55,089 nt of DNA from Bacteroidetes bacterium QS_8_68_28 (GTDB taxonomy: Bacteria > Bacteroidota > Rhodothermia > Rhodothermales > Salinibacteraceae): NCBI GenBank assembly GCA_003022485.1, contig PXTS01000005.1, forward strand, positions 1-55,089, written 5' to 3'. Shown piece after piece: positions 16,312 through 26,971 of the stretch. The notes beneath the pieces were generated by a model. That model saw nothing but the letters and a program-made list of their open reading frames with translations, was not told the DNA's origin and ran no database searches. Position numbers and translations under genes: made by a program. The stretch's first letter is position 1; each line of letters begins with the position of its first letter.

Positions 16312-17472
16312 TCACGGGCGATACCCCTTCGGCAAAAGCGCGGCCAGACGCTCGAAGGCGAAGTAGCCGAAGCGCGTGGCCCCGTACGGTTCGACGATCT
16401 CCCCGGCAGGGTCCACGGTGACGGCGCCGTCTTCGAGTTCGAGGAAGGAGCGCTGGCGGTCGCGCGGGGCGCGGCGGGCGCGATGCCAGCGCAGGAATGC
16501 CGGGGCCTCCGCCTCGCGCGTGTAGACGATGCGCAGGCGCCCGCGAAAGTCGAGCCGGCGCGTGCCCGCCGGGAGCGTGTCGCGCGCGGCGGGGGCGGGT
16601 CGTTCCAGCACGTCCTCGGGGCCGACGGGTCTCCCAGAGCGGCCCTGGGGCGCGCGAGCGGGGCCGAGGGCCGAAGAGGACGGCACGCGGCGCACGCGGA
16701 AGCCGGCCTGGCGGAGGCTGTCGCCCCGGAGCGCCAGCAGGAAGTGGCGCAGCGAGCCGCGAAAGGCACGCCGCCGGTTCGCGCGCCAGCGAGCGGCTTC
16801 GGTGCTGTCAGCCGGGGAGAGCTTCTCGAAGTGCGGCTCCCCGTCCCAGCGCACCTCCGTGCGCGAGCCCTCGAAAGCCCGCAGGTGATAGCGCAGGCGG
16901 TAGCCCAGCGCCCGGTTCTCGAAGACGAGCGGCGCGGCGGCATCGGCCTCCATCCGGCCCCACCAGTTGTCGTGGAGGGCGAGTGCCTCGGGGTTGGTCA
17001 GCGTCGTCGCCTCCGCCCGCTCGGAGGTGCCCACGAAGAGGCGCCGGAACTTCTCGAGGCGCTGCTGCCAGCGTTCGTCGCCCACGAGGGACCAGCCCTC
17101 GTCGCTGCGCCCGGTCACGCTGACGGAGTCGGCCTCGATGACTGTCGGTTCCAGAGCGAGGCGCAGGCGGTAGGAGCGTCCCGCGTGCAGAAGCGTGTCG
17201 AGCGTCTGCGCCTCGTAGCCGACCATCGAGGCGTGCAGGCGCTGCGTGCCCACCGGCATCCCGCGCGGAAAGGCGAAGCGGCCTGCCGTGTCGGTCGCCG
17301 TGCCCGTCATCGTGGTCGAGAAGAAGACGTGCGCGCCCGCCAGCGGCTCGCCCGTCTCGGCGTCCACCACGCGCCCGCGCACCGCGCCGGAGCGCTCGGG
17401 CTGGGCGGGGACGGCCGGGGCTGCCAGCAGGACCGCCAGCAGGACCGGCAGGAGGCGAAGGCGCATGAGCAA
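16312..17472 (-). CDS. Exported protein with CarboxypepD_reg-like beta-sandwich domain
   Basis: A 386-aa protein with a signal peptide (MLMRLRLLPVLLAVLLAAPA, cut near VPAQP). Residues 28-110 form a carboxypeptidase-regulatory-like domain: GAVRGRVVDAETGEPLAGAH, GRFAFPRGMPVG and a terminal LRLALEPTVIEADSVSV, as found at the N-terminus of TonB-linked outer-membrane proteins of Bacteroidota. The rest (about 120-386) lacks a beta-barrel plug and is rich in charged and Arg residues, with a conserved-looking end ATRFGYFAFERLAALLPKG. This layout resembles the exported 'carboxypeptidase-like regulatory domain-containing protein' of Bacteroidota; the function is unknown. Confidence 0.75.
   Translation of the reverse strand: MLMRLRLLPVLLAVLLAAPAVPAQPERSGAVRGRVVDAETGEPLAGAHVFFSTTMTGTATDTAGRFAFPRGMPVGTQRLHASMVGYEAQTLDTLLHAGRSYRLRLALEPTVIEADSVSVTGRSDEGWSLVGDERWQQRLEKFRRLFVGTSERAEATTLTNPEALALHDNWWGRMEADAAAPLVFENRALGYRLRYHLRAFEGSRTEVRWDGEPHFEKLSPADSTEAARWRANRRRAFRGSLRHFLLALRGDSLRQAGFRVRRVPSSSALGPARAPQGRSGRPVGPEDVLERPAPAARDTLPAGTRRLDFRGRLRIVYTREAEAPAFLRWHRARRAPRDRQRSFLELEDGAVTVDPAGEIVEPYGATRFGYFAFERLAALLPKGYRP
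17423..17446. repeat. Perfect 12-bp tandem duplication in a signal-peptide region
   Basis: GCCAGCAGGACC occurs twice in tandem (17423-17434 and 17435-17446) within the signal-peptide coding part of the minus-strand exported protein. The period is a multiple of three, so the frame is kept. Confidence 0.85.
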
Positions 17473-17487
17473 GACGGGTCGGGGCGA

Positions 17488-19527
<2,040 letters not shown>

Positions 19528-19530
19528 AGC

Positions 19531-19560
19531 GGGAAGAAATCGACAGGGAAGAAATCGACA
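19531..19560. repeat. Perfect 15-bp tandem duplication in the acs leader
   Basis: GGGAAGAAATCGACA occurs at 19531-19545 and 19546-19560, with a partial third copy (GGGAA) after it. On the minus strand these bases form the pyrimidine-rich leader directly upstream of the acs start codon. Confidence 0.9.
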
Positions 19561-19761
19561 GGGAAAAAGACGTCTACGCGCTCACCCGTCCGGGGCGAAC
19601 GCGGGTTCTGGGCGGAGTGCAACTCCATAATACACCGACGACGGGGCGGAAGGCAAGGGGGCGTTGCCCGACAAGAAGCCACCGGGGGCGGGGAACGCCC
19701 CGCGCTCCCGGGCGGTCCAATACGCTCCCGGCATACTTTTCCTCCAGCCAATCCCCCGTCC

Positions 19762-20178
19762 ATGGCCGACGCGCCCGCCGCTGACCGCGCCGACGCCGAC
19801 TGGAAAGAAGAGCTCACGCCCGAGCAGTACCACGTCACCCGCGAGGGCGGGACCGAGCGCGCCTTCACCGGCGCGTACTACGACAAAAAAGACGAGGGCG
19901 TCTACCGCTGCATCTGCTGCCACCAGCCGCTCTTCTCGTCGGAGGCGAAGTTCGAGAGCGGCAGCGGCTGGCCCAGCTTCTACGAAGCCGTCGAGGAGGG
20001 CAACGTCGAGACCAAGAGCGACTGGAGCATGGGCATGAAGCGCACCGAGGTCGTCTGCGCCCACTGCGACGCGCATCTCGGTCACGTCTTCGGCGACGGG
20101 CCCGAGCCGACCGGGCAACGCTACTGCATCAACAGCGCCGCGCTTGACTTCGAGGCCGCCGACGGCGACGAAGCGTAG
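19762..20178 (+). CDS. msrB: Peptide-methionine (R)-S-oxide reductase
   Basis: A 138-aa MsrB from the ATG at 19762; the open frame upstream is not coding. Zinc-binding pairs C50-x2-C53 (CICC) and C99-x2-C102 (CAHC) are present, as is the substrate loop [12 protein letters not shown] and the catalytic Cys122 in [11 protein letters not shown]. It reduces the R-epimer of methionine sulfoxide in damaged proteins. No msrA lies next to it. It has no signal peptide, so it acts in the cytoplasm. Confidence 0.95.
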   Translation: MADAPAADRADADWKEELTPEQYHVTREGGTERAFTGAYYDKKDEGVYRCICCHQPLFSSEAKFESGSGWPSFYEAVEEGNVETKSDWSMGMKRTEVVCAHCDAHLGHVFGDGPEPTGQRYCINSAALDFEAADGDEA

Positions 20179-20248
20179 CGCTTCCCTCCGGCCATCCCCG
20201 GTCCGTTCGGATTCTCAAGAAACGTGTCGCCTCGCTTCTTCGACCCCC

Positions 20249-22759
20249 ATGCTGTCGCTTCCCGTTCCCCCGCTCCCTGAGCGACGGCTGGACGCTTGCG
20301 CCGCCGCCCTCGCCGCGCTGGGGCTCGTCGTTCTCGCTACTGCCCGGCCCGCCCAAGCGCAGTGGACGAACCGCTACCCGAAGGTCGAGGGCTACGCGCA
20401 CCACATTTACCTCGAAGGCTACGAGTTGCCGACGCTTACCTCGGGCCCGATGGACCCGGCGCCCGGCCCAAAGGGCGAGCGCGTAGCCTTCGCCGCCCGC
20501 GGGTGGATCTGGATCCTGGACCGTGAGACGGGCGTGGCCCGGCAGCTCACGACCGGCGCAGGCATCGACGCCCGGCCCGCCTGGTCGCCCGACGGCTCGA
20601 AGATCGCCTTTGTGCGCGACGACACGCGCGATACCGACGTGGTCGTGCGCACCCTGGCGACCGGCGAGGAGCGCGTCGTCACCGAGGACCGCAACGACCC
20701 GGCCATCGACCTCGACCCGCACTTTTCGCCGGGCGGGACGCATCTCTACTACGCCTCGGCGCGGGCGGGCGACTTCGATCTTTGGCGCGCGCCGCCGGCC
20801 CCGGGGGGTGGCGAAGCCACGCGCCTGACCAAAGCCACGCGCCTGACCGAAGCCGGCGGTCTGGAGCGCCGGCCAGTGCCGAGGCCCGGCGGCGAGGGGG
20901 TCGTGTACCTTAAGAAAGGCCGCCCCGACGCGATCAAGCACCTCGCGTTCGGCGAGGGGAAAACGCCGGGGAAGAAGACCCCCCTCGTTACCGAGCGCAT
21001 CGCCTCGCAGGCGGCGCTGGCCCTGGCGCCGGATGGGCGCACGCTCGCCTACACGTGGCCACACGAGGACGGCTACGAGCTTCGCTTGCTCAATGTCGAG
21101 GCGCCGGGTAGCTCGGTGCGCCTCGCGCGCGGCCAGACGCGCCCGCTGACTCCCGCCTTCGGCCCCGAGGGGGAGCACGTCTGGTTCGCTACGCCCACCT
21201 CCGACGAGTCCACCGCCCTGCGGCGCGTGCCGCGAAGCGGCGGCTCGGTCCAGGAGGTGCCGGTGCGCGAGTGGGACTGGAGCGAGACGCCCGGCGCGCT
21301 CCGCATTCGCACGCGCAGAAACGGGCAGCCCGCGCCGGCGCGTCTCAACGTCACCGGCGCGTCGGGGCACCCGGCCGTCCCGAGCGACCGGATGATTCGC
21401 TTCGACGGGAAGAACGGGCGCGTCTTCTACTACTCGGGCGGCACGCTGGAGCTGACGCTGCCGCCCGGCGAGGCGACTGTCGCGGCCGTGCAGGGCCTGG
21501 CCACGCCCGAAGTGACCCAGACGGTGCGCGTGCCCCCCGGCGACACGGCGAGGGTGACGCTGTCGCTGGAGCCGGTGCGGAAGCCCGAGGGCTACGCCTC
21601 GGCCGATCACCACCTTCACCTCAACTACGGCGGTCCCTATCAGCTCGCGCCTGGCGACCTCACGCTCGACGCCAAAGGCGAGGCGCTCGATATCGCCACG
21701 CCGCTCCTGGCCAACCTGCACGACCGCTTCCTCGACCAGGACCTGTGGGACTATGAAGGCGCGTCCGGCGTGCCGACCGTCAAGATGGGACAAGAGGTGC
21801 GGTCGCACTTCCTGGGCCACCTGAGCCTGCTGGGAACCGACGAGCTCTTCTGGCCGTGGGTCTGGGGCCCCGGCTATCAGGTGTACGACACCGACGACCG
21901 CCTGAATGCGCAGGCGCTACGGCAGGCTCGCCGGCAGGGCGGCATCGGCGGGTACGTGCATCCGGTTTCCGTGCGCGACCCGTTTTCCGAAGAGGGGCGC
22001 GGCAGCGTGCCCGTCGAGCTCGTCCCCGACGCCGTGCACGGAGCGGTGGACTTCCTGGAGGTCGCCTGCTTGTGGAGCGATGAGATCGGGACTGCCGCGC
22101 TTTGGCATCGACTGCTGAGCATCGGGCGCCCCGTCGCCGCCTCTGCCGGCAGCGACGTGATGACCAATTTTTACCGCACGATGGCCGTCGGCGCCACACG
22201 CGCCTACGTACGCACTGGCGGCGACACGCCCGATTACGAGACGCACCTCGATGGATTGGAGGCGGGGCACGGCTTCGTGACCAACGGACCGATGCTCGAA
22301 TTCGCGCTGGGCGGTGCGGAACCCGGCCAGGCTGTCGAGGCGGGAGAACAGCCGTGGTCCCTCGACCTGCGCGCCGCCACGCCGGTAGACAGCGCAAAGG
22401 TCTTCGTCAACGGGGAGGTCGCGTGGCGCTCCGGCGGCCTCGATGCGCCCGGCCGCCGCCAGTACGAAGGCACGCTCGCGCTCCCGGAAGGCGGCTGGGT
22501 GACGGCCCGCGCCTATGGAGGCGACGCCCAGTGGCCGATTATGGACAGCTACCCCTTCGCTGAGACCAATCCCGTCTGGATCGGGCAAGTCGGCAGCACG
22601 GTCCCTGCTGCCGAACGCCGTGCCGCGCGCGACCTGCTGCGCCTCCTGGGCGTGGCGGAGCAACGCCTGCGTGCCGGCTACGGCGACGCGCCGATCCCGA
22701 AGCTTCAGGCGCACTTCGCCGAGGCACGCGCCACGCTGGAGGCGATGGCGGCGAACTGA
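20249..22759 (+). CDS. Exported beta-propeller (PD40) plus PHP-type metallohydrolase (CehA/McbA-like)
   Basis: An 836-aa protein from the ATG at 20249 with a signal peptide (ACAAALAALGLVVLATARPA, cut near AQAQ). Residues about 60-330 are WD40-like PD40 repeats (ARPAWSPDGSKIAFVRDD, DPHFSPGGTHLYYAS), as in TolB. Residues about 450-680 form a PHP-type metal site domain: YASADHHLHLNYGG, GGIGGYVHPVS and a final SAGSDVMTNFYR. The last 100 residues form a C-terminal beta-sandwich with LALPEGGWVTARAYGG. CehA/McbA-type hydrolases cleave carbamate and related bonds. The substrate here is unknown. An in-frame duplication (KATRLTKATRLTEA) lies within the propeller. Confidence 0.75.
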   Translation: MLSLPVPPLPERRLDACAAALAALGLVVLATARPAQAQWTNRYPKVEGYAHHIYLEGYELPTLTSGPMDPAPGPKGERVAFAARGWIWILDRETGVARQLTTGAGIDARPAWSPDGSKIAFVRDDTRDTDVVVRTLATGEERVVTEDRNDPAIDLDPHFSPGGTHLYYASARAGDFDLWRAPPAPGGGEATRLTKATRLTEAGGLERRPVPRPGGEGVVYLKKGRPDAIKHLAFGEGKTPGKKTPLVTERIASQAALALAPDGRTLAYTWPHEDGYELRLLNVEAPGSSVRLARGQTRPLTPAFGPEGEHVWFATPTSDESTALRRVPRSGGSVQEVPVREWDWSETPGALRIRTRRNGQPAPARLNVTGASGHPAVPSDRMIRFDGKNGRVFYYSGGTLELTLPPGEATVAAVQGLATPEVTQTVRVPPGDTARVTLSLEPVRKPEGYASADHHLHLNYGGPYQLAPGDLTLDAKGEALDIATPLLANLHDRFLDQDLWDYEGASGVPTVKMGQEVRSHFLGHLSLLGTDELFWPWVWGPGYQVYDTDDRLNAQALRQARRQGGIGGYVHPVSVRDPFSEEGRGSVPVELVPDAVHGAVDFLEVACLWSDEIGTAALWHRLLSIGRPVAASAGSDVMTNFYRTMAVGATRAYVRTGGDTPDYETHLDGLEAGHGFVTNGPMLEFALGGAEPGQAVEAGEQPWSLDLRAATPVDSAKVFVNGEVAWRSGGLDAPGRRQYEGTLALPEGGWVTARAYGGDAQWPIMDSYPFAETNPVWIGQVGSTVPAAERRAARDLLRLLGVAEQRLRAGYGDAPIPKLQAHFAEARATLEAMAAN
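20816..20848. repeat. In-frame 18-bp tandem duplication
   Basis: GCCACGCGCCTGACC occurs at 20816-20830 and again at 20834-20848, period 18. The protein consequence is the repeated TKATRL in the PD40 domain of the exported metallohydrolase. Confidence 0.85.
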
Positions 22760-22878
22760 CTGACCGGCGCGTTGCTTCCTTTGGGCTGGCAATGCGCCTG
22801 TGCGGCTACGCATCGCCTTCGTAGAGTACGCGGCGGCGATTGGCAGTCTTCTGGCTTTATTAAACCGACGAACTGTTC

Positions 22879-23610
22879 ATGGAAGATTTGATCGTGAAGG
22901 TCCAGACCCTTCAGAACATGCTAATTGGTCGCGCAACAGGGGAACATCCCGACAATGACGAATACGTCAGCCTGCGGAACGAAGTCGTGAGCAATAGCAA
23001 GTTATCCAGAAATTTGCCAAGATTTGTCAAGACATGCCGTAGCCTTCAGCAGTTCTGGGGATTTATCAAGCCGAAGTTCGGCACGTACCAAGAGCGTCGG
23101 CAGTTCATATGGGACGAATTTGCTCCGCTCTTGAACAGGCTGGAGGAGCAATCAACGGCTCCTTCTGATCCTTCCGTCTCCTCGGTTCTTTCTGATCTTG
23201 AGGTGGATCACATTAGCGAAGCGTGGTCAAAAGCGGCAGATAGACGCGCAAGCGACCCGGAGGGGGCAATCACGCAGGCGAGAACACTATTGGAATCTGT
23301 CTGCAAGCTGATACTCGACGAGGAGAATGTGGCGTATGATAGCAGCGAGAAATTTCCCAAGCTGTATCACAAAACCGCTAAGCAGTTAAACTTGGCTCCC
23401 AGCCAACACACAGAAGACCTCTTCAAAGCCATACTTGGAAACTGTCAGGCAGTTATTGGAAAGCTGGGAGCCATCCGCAACGCGCACGGTGACGCACACG
23501 GCGAGGGTACGAAGTCGTATCGTCCAGCCGCACGACACGCTGAGTTGGCAGTCAATCTTTCTGGAGCGACAGCCACATTCCTTGTGCGCACTTGGAAAGC
23601 ACAGCGCTGA
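22879..23610 (+). CDS. Abortive-infection-like protein (AbiCt / HEPN-like C-terminal domain)
   Basis: A 243-aa soluble protein starting MEDLIVKVQTLQNMLIG. Residues 105-243 look like the Abi C-terminal domain: DPEGAITQARTLLESVCKLI, a middle segment KLYHKTAKQLNLAPSQ, and AIRNAHGDAHGEG, an R-N-x-x-H-like element seen in HEPN RNases and in Abi C-termini, then AARHAELAVNLSGA. The N-terminal half is an unassigned helical domain with NLPRFVKTCRSLQQFWGF. Base composition is visibly lower in GC and codon use more relaxed (many AAT, TTG, AAG) than its neighbours, a sign of recent transfer. Such genes typically serve phage defence as single-gene abortive infection systems; that function is inferred, not shown. 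Confidence 0.72.
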   Translation: MEDLIVKVQTLQNMLIGRATGEHPDNDEYVSLRNEVVSNSKLSRNLPRFVKTCRSLQQFWGFIKPKFGTYQERRQFIWDEFAPLLNRLEEQSTAPSDPSVSSVLSDLEVDHISEAWSKAADRRASDPEGAITQARTLLESVCKLILDEENVAYDSSEKFPKLYHKTAKQLNLAPSQHTEDLFKAILGNCQAVIGKLGAIRNAHGDAHGEGTKSYRPAARHAELAVNLSGATATFLVRTWKAQR

Positions 23611-23640
23611 GGGAGACATCGGATAATGTTCTCCAGTTGT

Positions 23641-24228
23641 TCAGCCTTCGTAGAGGTCCAATCCTAACCCCCACTTGGCAGCAGCGCGCCGAAATGCCAT
23701 TGATTCGGCGTTGCTCTGTGTATCTCCGAATCCCTTCTCGCTCGCCGAGATGCCTGGTTCCTCGCGTCCCGTGCCCTGGCGAGAGAACGTGCCCTCCTGA
23801 GTGTGAATCGTGATTTCGACGGTCATCATGAAGTCCCCGCCGTCGGGTTGCTGCCAGCGTTCCACGATGCGGTATTCCCAGAAGCCGCCCGTGTAGTGAT
23901 TCAGGATCTTCTGCGCGCGGTACCACGGGATGTAGGTGATCTCCTGGTCGTCCTGCCGGCGCGTCTCCAGCAAGCGCTCGGGGATCGGCTTGGCGAGCCC
24001 GTCGAGGATGTCCGCCAGCGGGTGCGGACTGCCTGCGGACGCGCCGTCCCCGGCGTCGGGAGCGTCCCCGGCGTCGGGAGCATCGTCGGTACGGGGGGCG
24101 GTGTTGCGGGGCGCGGCGTCGTCGGGCGTGTCGGGCGTTTCCATGCGCGAGGGGGCGCTGCTCGTGCGGGGGGGCGTGGCGCGCTGCACCTCAGAGCGGG
24201 CGTTCGGGGCTTCCATAGCGGGCTTCAT
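23641..24228 (-). CDS. Rad52/Rad22-like (DdrA-type) repair protein
   Basis: About 195 aa from the ATG at 24226-24228 (MKPAMEAPNARSE); an alternative ATG at 24214-24216 is equally possible. The N-terminal 90 residues are a Pro/Ala/Asp-rich disordered segment with a duplicated DAPDAG. The C-terminal domain reads ITYIPWYRAQKILNHYTGG, then FWEYRIVERW, VEITIHTQEGTFSRQGTG and SNAESMAFRRAAAKWGLGL, which is the compact beta-beta-alpha core and end signature of Rad52/22-like single-strand DNA-end binding proteins such as DdrA. It likely protects or anneals DNA ends. It converges with the abi-like gene, 30 bp apart. Confidence 0.75.
   Translation of the reverse strand: MKPAMEAPNARSEVQRATPPRTSSAPSRMETPDTPDDAAPRNTAPRTDDAPDAGDAPDAGDGASAGSPHPLADILDGLAKPIPERLLETRRQDDQEITYIPWYRAQKILNHYTGGFWEYRIVERWQQPDGGDFMMTVEITIHTQEGTFSRQGTGREEPGISASEKGFGDTQSNAESMAFRRAAAKWGLGLDLYEG
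24046..24081. repeat. Perfect 18-bp tandem duplication in a disordered linker
   Basis: GTCCCCGGCGTCGGGAGC occurs at 24046-24063 and 24064-24081, in the coding region of the DdrA-like protein's linker (repeated DAPDAG). The 18-bp length keeps the frame. Confidence 0.85.
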
Positions 24229-24410
24229 CGTTTGCGAGAAGAGTCGAACCGCTGTGTGCAACGCGCCGGGCGTGACGCCGCTCTGTCGGCAACGCGCTTC
24301 TCTTTGTTAAGATTTAGCCCAAGAGAAAAGAAGCGCCTCCCACGCGGGAAGACGCTCCGGTCGAAGGCCGCACCCGCGGAAAAGAGACCGCCGTCCACGG
24401 TACACCGTCG

Positions 24411-25682
24411 TCAAGGCGTCGGCGCCTGCGGCTCGCCGACCTGGCCGTCGCCGGCAGGGGGCGAGCCGGTGCCGTGTACGCCCGCGTCGGGCACGTCGTC
24501 GTCTTCGTAGCGCTCGGGGAGCCACGAATAGGCGTACTCCTCGTCTTCCACGGCGAGCGCGTTTTCGGTGAGCTTCAGGGAGCGGAAAGTGTCCACCATC
24601 ACGGCCAGCTCTTCGGTACGCTCCTTGCCGAGCGAGCCCTCGGTGGCGCCGGGGTGCGGGCCGTGCGGAATGCCGCCGGGGTGCAGCGAAAAGCTCCCTC
24701 GGCTGATGCCGCGCCGGCTCATGAACTCGCCCTCCGCGTAGAAGAGCACTTCGTCGCTGTCGATGTTGGAGTGATTGTAGGGAGCCGGGACCGATTCCTC
24801 GTGATAGCTGAACATGCGCGGCACGAACGAGCACACCACGAACCCGTTTCCTTCAAACATCTGGTGTACCGGCGGGGGCATGTGGATCAACCCCGTGATC
24901 GGCTCGAAGTCGTGAATCGAGATGGCGTATGGGTACATGTGCCCGTCCCAGCCGACCACGTCGAAGGGGTGGTAGCGAAGCTGGTAGTGGTGCAGCTTGC
25001 CGTTTTTCTTGATGTGCAGGTCGAACGGCCCCTCGGCGTCTACCGCCTCCTGGGGGATGGGAGGACGCACGTCGCGCTCGTGGTAGGGCGCACGCTCGAG
25101 GAGCTGGCCGTGTTCGTTGCGGTACTTCTCGGGAAAGTTCAGTGCCGAGCTCGACTCGATCACCAGCAGGCGCGGCGGGTCGTTTTCGAGGTTGTCCTCG
25201 AAGTTCCACTTGTGCGCGATGGTACGCGGGACGTGGACGTAGTCTCCGTCGGTAAATTCGACGTTGCCCAGCGGGGTCTCCAGCGTTCCCTCGCCTTCGT
25301 GGACGTAGATCAGTTCGTCGCAAGAGGCGTTGCGGTAGAAGTAGTCGTCCATCGGCGCGGTGGGCCGGGCGAGCGCGAGCTTCACGTCGTCGTTGCCCAT
25401 CATGTAGGTGCGCCCGGTCAGCCAGTCGCCGCCGGCCTCGACCTCGAAGCCCTTGACGTGACGGTGCTTCAAGGTGTCCTCGTCGGCGTACTCGATGTCG
25501 TACGGTTCCGACGCGCCGACGCGCTCGACGGTCGTGGGCGGGTGGATGTGGTAGGCGATCGAAGAGATGCCGCTAAATCCCTCCGCTCCAATCACCTCCT
25601 CGGTATAGAGCTCGCCGTCGGGGCGGCGGAATTCGGTGTGGCGCTTCTTGGGGACTTCGCCGTGGCGAACGTAGTAGGGCAT
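24411..25682 (-). CDS. hmgA: Homogentisate 1,2-dioxygenase
   Basis: A 423-aa cupin-fold iron enzyme that opens the ring of homogentisate in tyrosine breakdown. It starts at the ATG at 25680-25682 (MPYYVRHGEVPKKRHTEFRR). The frame is open further upstream, but that part is A-rich spacer. Characteristic stretches are DELIYVHEGEGTLETPLGN, GWDGHMYPYAISIHDFEP, EVLFYAEGEFMSRRGISRG and SFSLHPGGIPHGPHPG, which hold the iron-binding and substrate His/Glu residues. The tail past residue 395 is acidic and Pro-rich. The gene follows hppD, giving a two-step tyrosine degradation operon (4-HPP to homogentisate to maleylacetoacetate). Confidence 0.95.
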   Translation of the reverse strand: MPYYVRHGEVPKKRHTEFRRPDGELYTEEVIGAEGFSGISSIAYHIHPPTTVERVGASEPYDIEYADEDTLKHRHVKGFEVEAGGDWLTGRTYMMGNDDVKLALARPTAPMDDYFYRNASCDELIYVHEGEGTLETPLGNVEFTDGDYVHVPRTIAHKWNFEDNLENDPPRLLVIESSSALNFPEKYRNEHGQLLERAPYHERDVRPPIPQEAVDAEGPFDLHIKKNGKLHHYQLRYHPFDVVGWDGHMYPYAISIHDFEPITGLIHMPPPVHQMFEGNGFVVCSFVPRMFSYHEESVPAPYNHSNIDSDEVLFYAEGEFMSRRGISRGSFSLHPGGIPHGPHPGATEGSLGKERTEELAVMVDTFRSLKLTENALAVEDEEYAYSWLPERYEDDDVPDAGVHGTGSPPAGDGQVGEPQAPTP

Positions 25683-25762
25683 GATTCGATTGGGGGTTTG
25701 CGATTGGGAAGTCGGACCGCAGAAGGTCAATTCAAAACCCGCCGCCGTCCAAAATCCAAAGT

Positions 25763-26971
25763 TCAGAGGTTGCCGCGCTTGGCTTGCTCGCGCTCGATGG
25801 CCTCGAAGAGCGCCTTGAAATTGCCTGCGCCGAAGGTGCGCGCGCCCTTGCGCTGGATGACCTCGTAGAAGAGCGTCGGGCGGTCCTGCTGCGGCTTGGT
25901 GAAGATCTGCAAGAGGTAGCCGTCCGGGTCGCGGTCCACCTGGATGTTCAGGTCGCGCAGCACCTCGATGTCCTCGTCGATCTCGCCGACGCGCTCGGGG
26001 AGCATGTCGAAGTAGGCGTCGGGGGTTTCCAGAAACTCCACGCCCCGGCTTCGCAGGTCACGCACCGTCTCGATGATGTCGTCGGTGAGCATGGCCACGT
26101 GCTGCACGCCTTCGCCCTGGTAAAAGTCGAGATACTCTTCGATCTGGCTTTTCTTTTCGCCCTCGGCGGGTTCGTTGAGCGGGAATTTGATAATCTCGTC
26201 GCCGTTGGACATCACCTTCGACATCAGTGCGGAGTATTCCGTCGAGATGTCGTCGTCGCTGAAGTGAAGCATGTTTTTGAAACCCATCGTCTCGGCGTAG
26301 TAGTTGACGTACGTCTCCATGTCGCCGAGGTAGACGTTGCCCACGCAGTGGTCGACCAGCCGCAGGCCCGCCGGCTCCGTCTGCAAAAACTCGTTTTCGT
26401 ACGGATCGAAGCCGGGCATAAAGAGCCCGTCGTAGTCGGTACGTTCGACGAAGGAGTGGATCGTATCGCCGTACGTCCCGATGGCCGAGCGCACGATGCG
26501 TCCGTCCTCACCTTCGATCACTTCGGGCTCCTGGACGGCCGTGGCACCGCGTTTGGTGGTTTCGTTGAAGGCCGAGCGGGCGTCGTCGACGCAGATGGCG
26601 ATGTCCTTCACGCCGTCGCCGTGCTTCTGCTGGTGGCGGACGCTCTCGGTGTCGGGTCCCAGGCCGGTGGTGAGGACGAAGCGGATGTCGTTTTGCCGAA
26701 GCAGGTAGCTGGCCGCGTCGGGGTGGCCGGTCTCGGGGCCGCGATAGCCGGCGATCTCAAAGCCGAAGTAGTGGGCGTAGTAGAACGCCGCCTGCTTGGC
26801 ATTGCCAACGTAGAACTCGACGTAGTCGGTGCCGTTGATCGGCAGGAAGTCCTCGGCGGTGGCAGGGTTTGCGTCCGGGGCCGCCGTGGGAGCCCCGTCG
26901 CCGGTAGAGGCCCCGTCGCCGGTGGGTACGTCGGGTTCGGCCTCAGGCTCGGGAGCGACGGAATCGGCCAT
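25763..26971 (-). CDS. hppD: 4-hydroxyphenylpyruvate dioxygenase
   Basis: A 402-aa non-heme iron enzyme converting 4-hydroxyphenylpyruvate to homogentisate, the substrate of the gene downstream. The vicinal-oxygen-chelate fold shows two related halves: NGTDYVEFYVGNAKQAAFYY with HYFGFEIAGYRG, and LRLVDHCVGNVYLGDMETYV with YYAETMGFKNMLHF. The segments EGVQHVAMLTDDIIETVRDL and a C-terminal GYLLQIFTKPQQDRPTLFYE supply the His and Glu iron ligands. The first 40 residues are an acidic Gly/Asp/Thr linker (repeated TGDGA) absent from most homologues. A new operon starts here on the minus strand. Confidence 0.95.
   Translation of the reverse strand: MADSVAPEPEAEPDVPTGDGASTGDGAPTAAPDANPATAEDFLPINGTDYVEFYVGNAKQAAFYYAHYFGFEIAGYRGPETGHPDAASYLLRQNDIRFVLTTGLGPDTESVRHQQKHGDGVKDIAICVDDARSAFNETTKRGATAVQEPEVIEGEDGRIVRSAIGTYGDTIHSFVERTDYDGLFMPGFDPYENEFLQTEPAGLRLVDHCVGNVYLGDMETYVNYYAETMGFKNMLHFSDDDISTEYSALMSKVMSNGDEIIKFPLNEPAEGEKKSQIEEYLDFYQGEGVQHVAMLTDDIIETVRDLRSRGVEFLETPDAYFDMLPERVGEIDEDIEVLRDLNIQVDRDPDGYLLQIFTKPQQDRPTLFYEVIQRKGARTFGAGNFKALFEAIEREQAKRGNL
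26893..26923. repeat. In-frame 18-bp tandem duplication in the hppD linker
   Basis: CCCCGTCGCCGGT occurs at 26893-26905 and 26911-26923, period 18. In the hppD protein it encodes the repeated TGDGA-type linker near the N-terminus. Confidence 0.8.
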
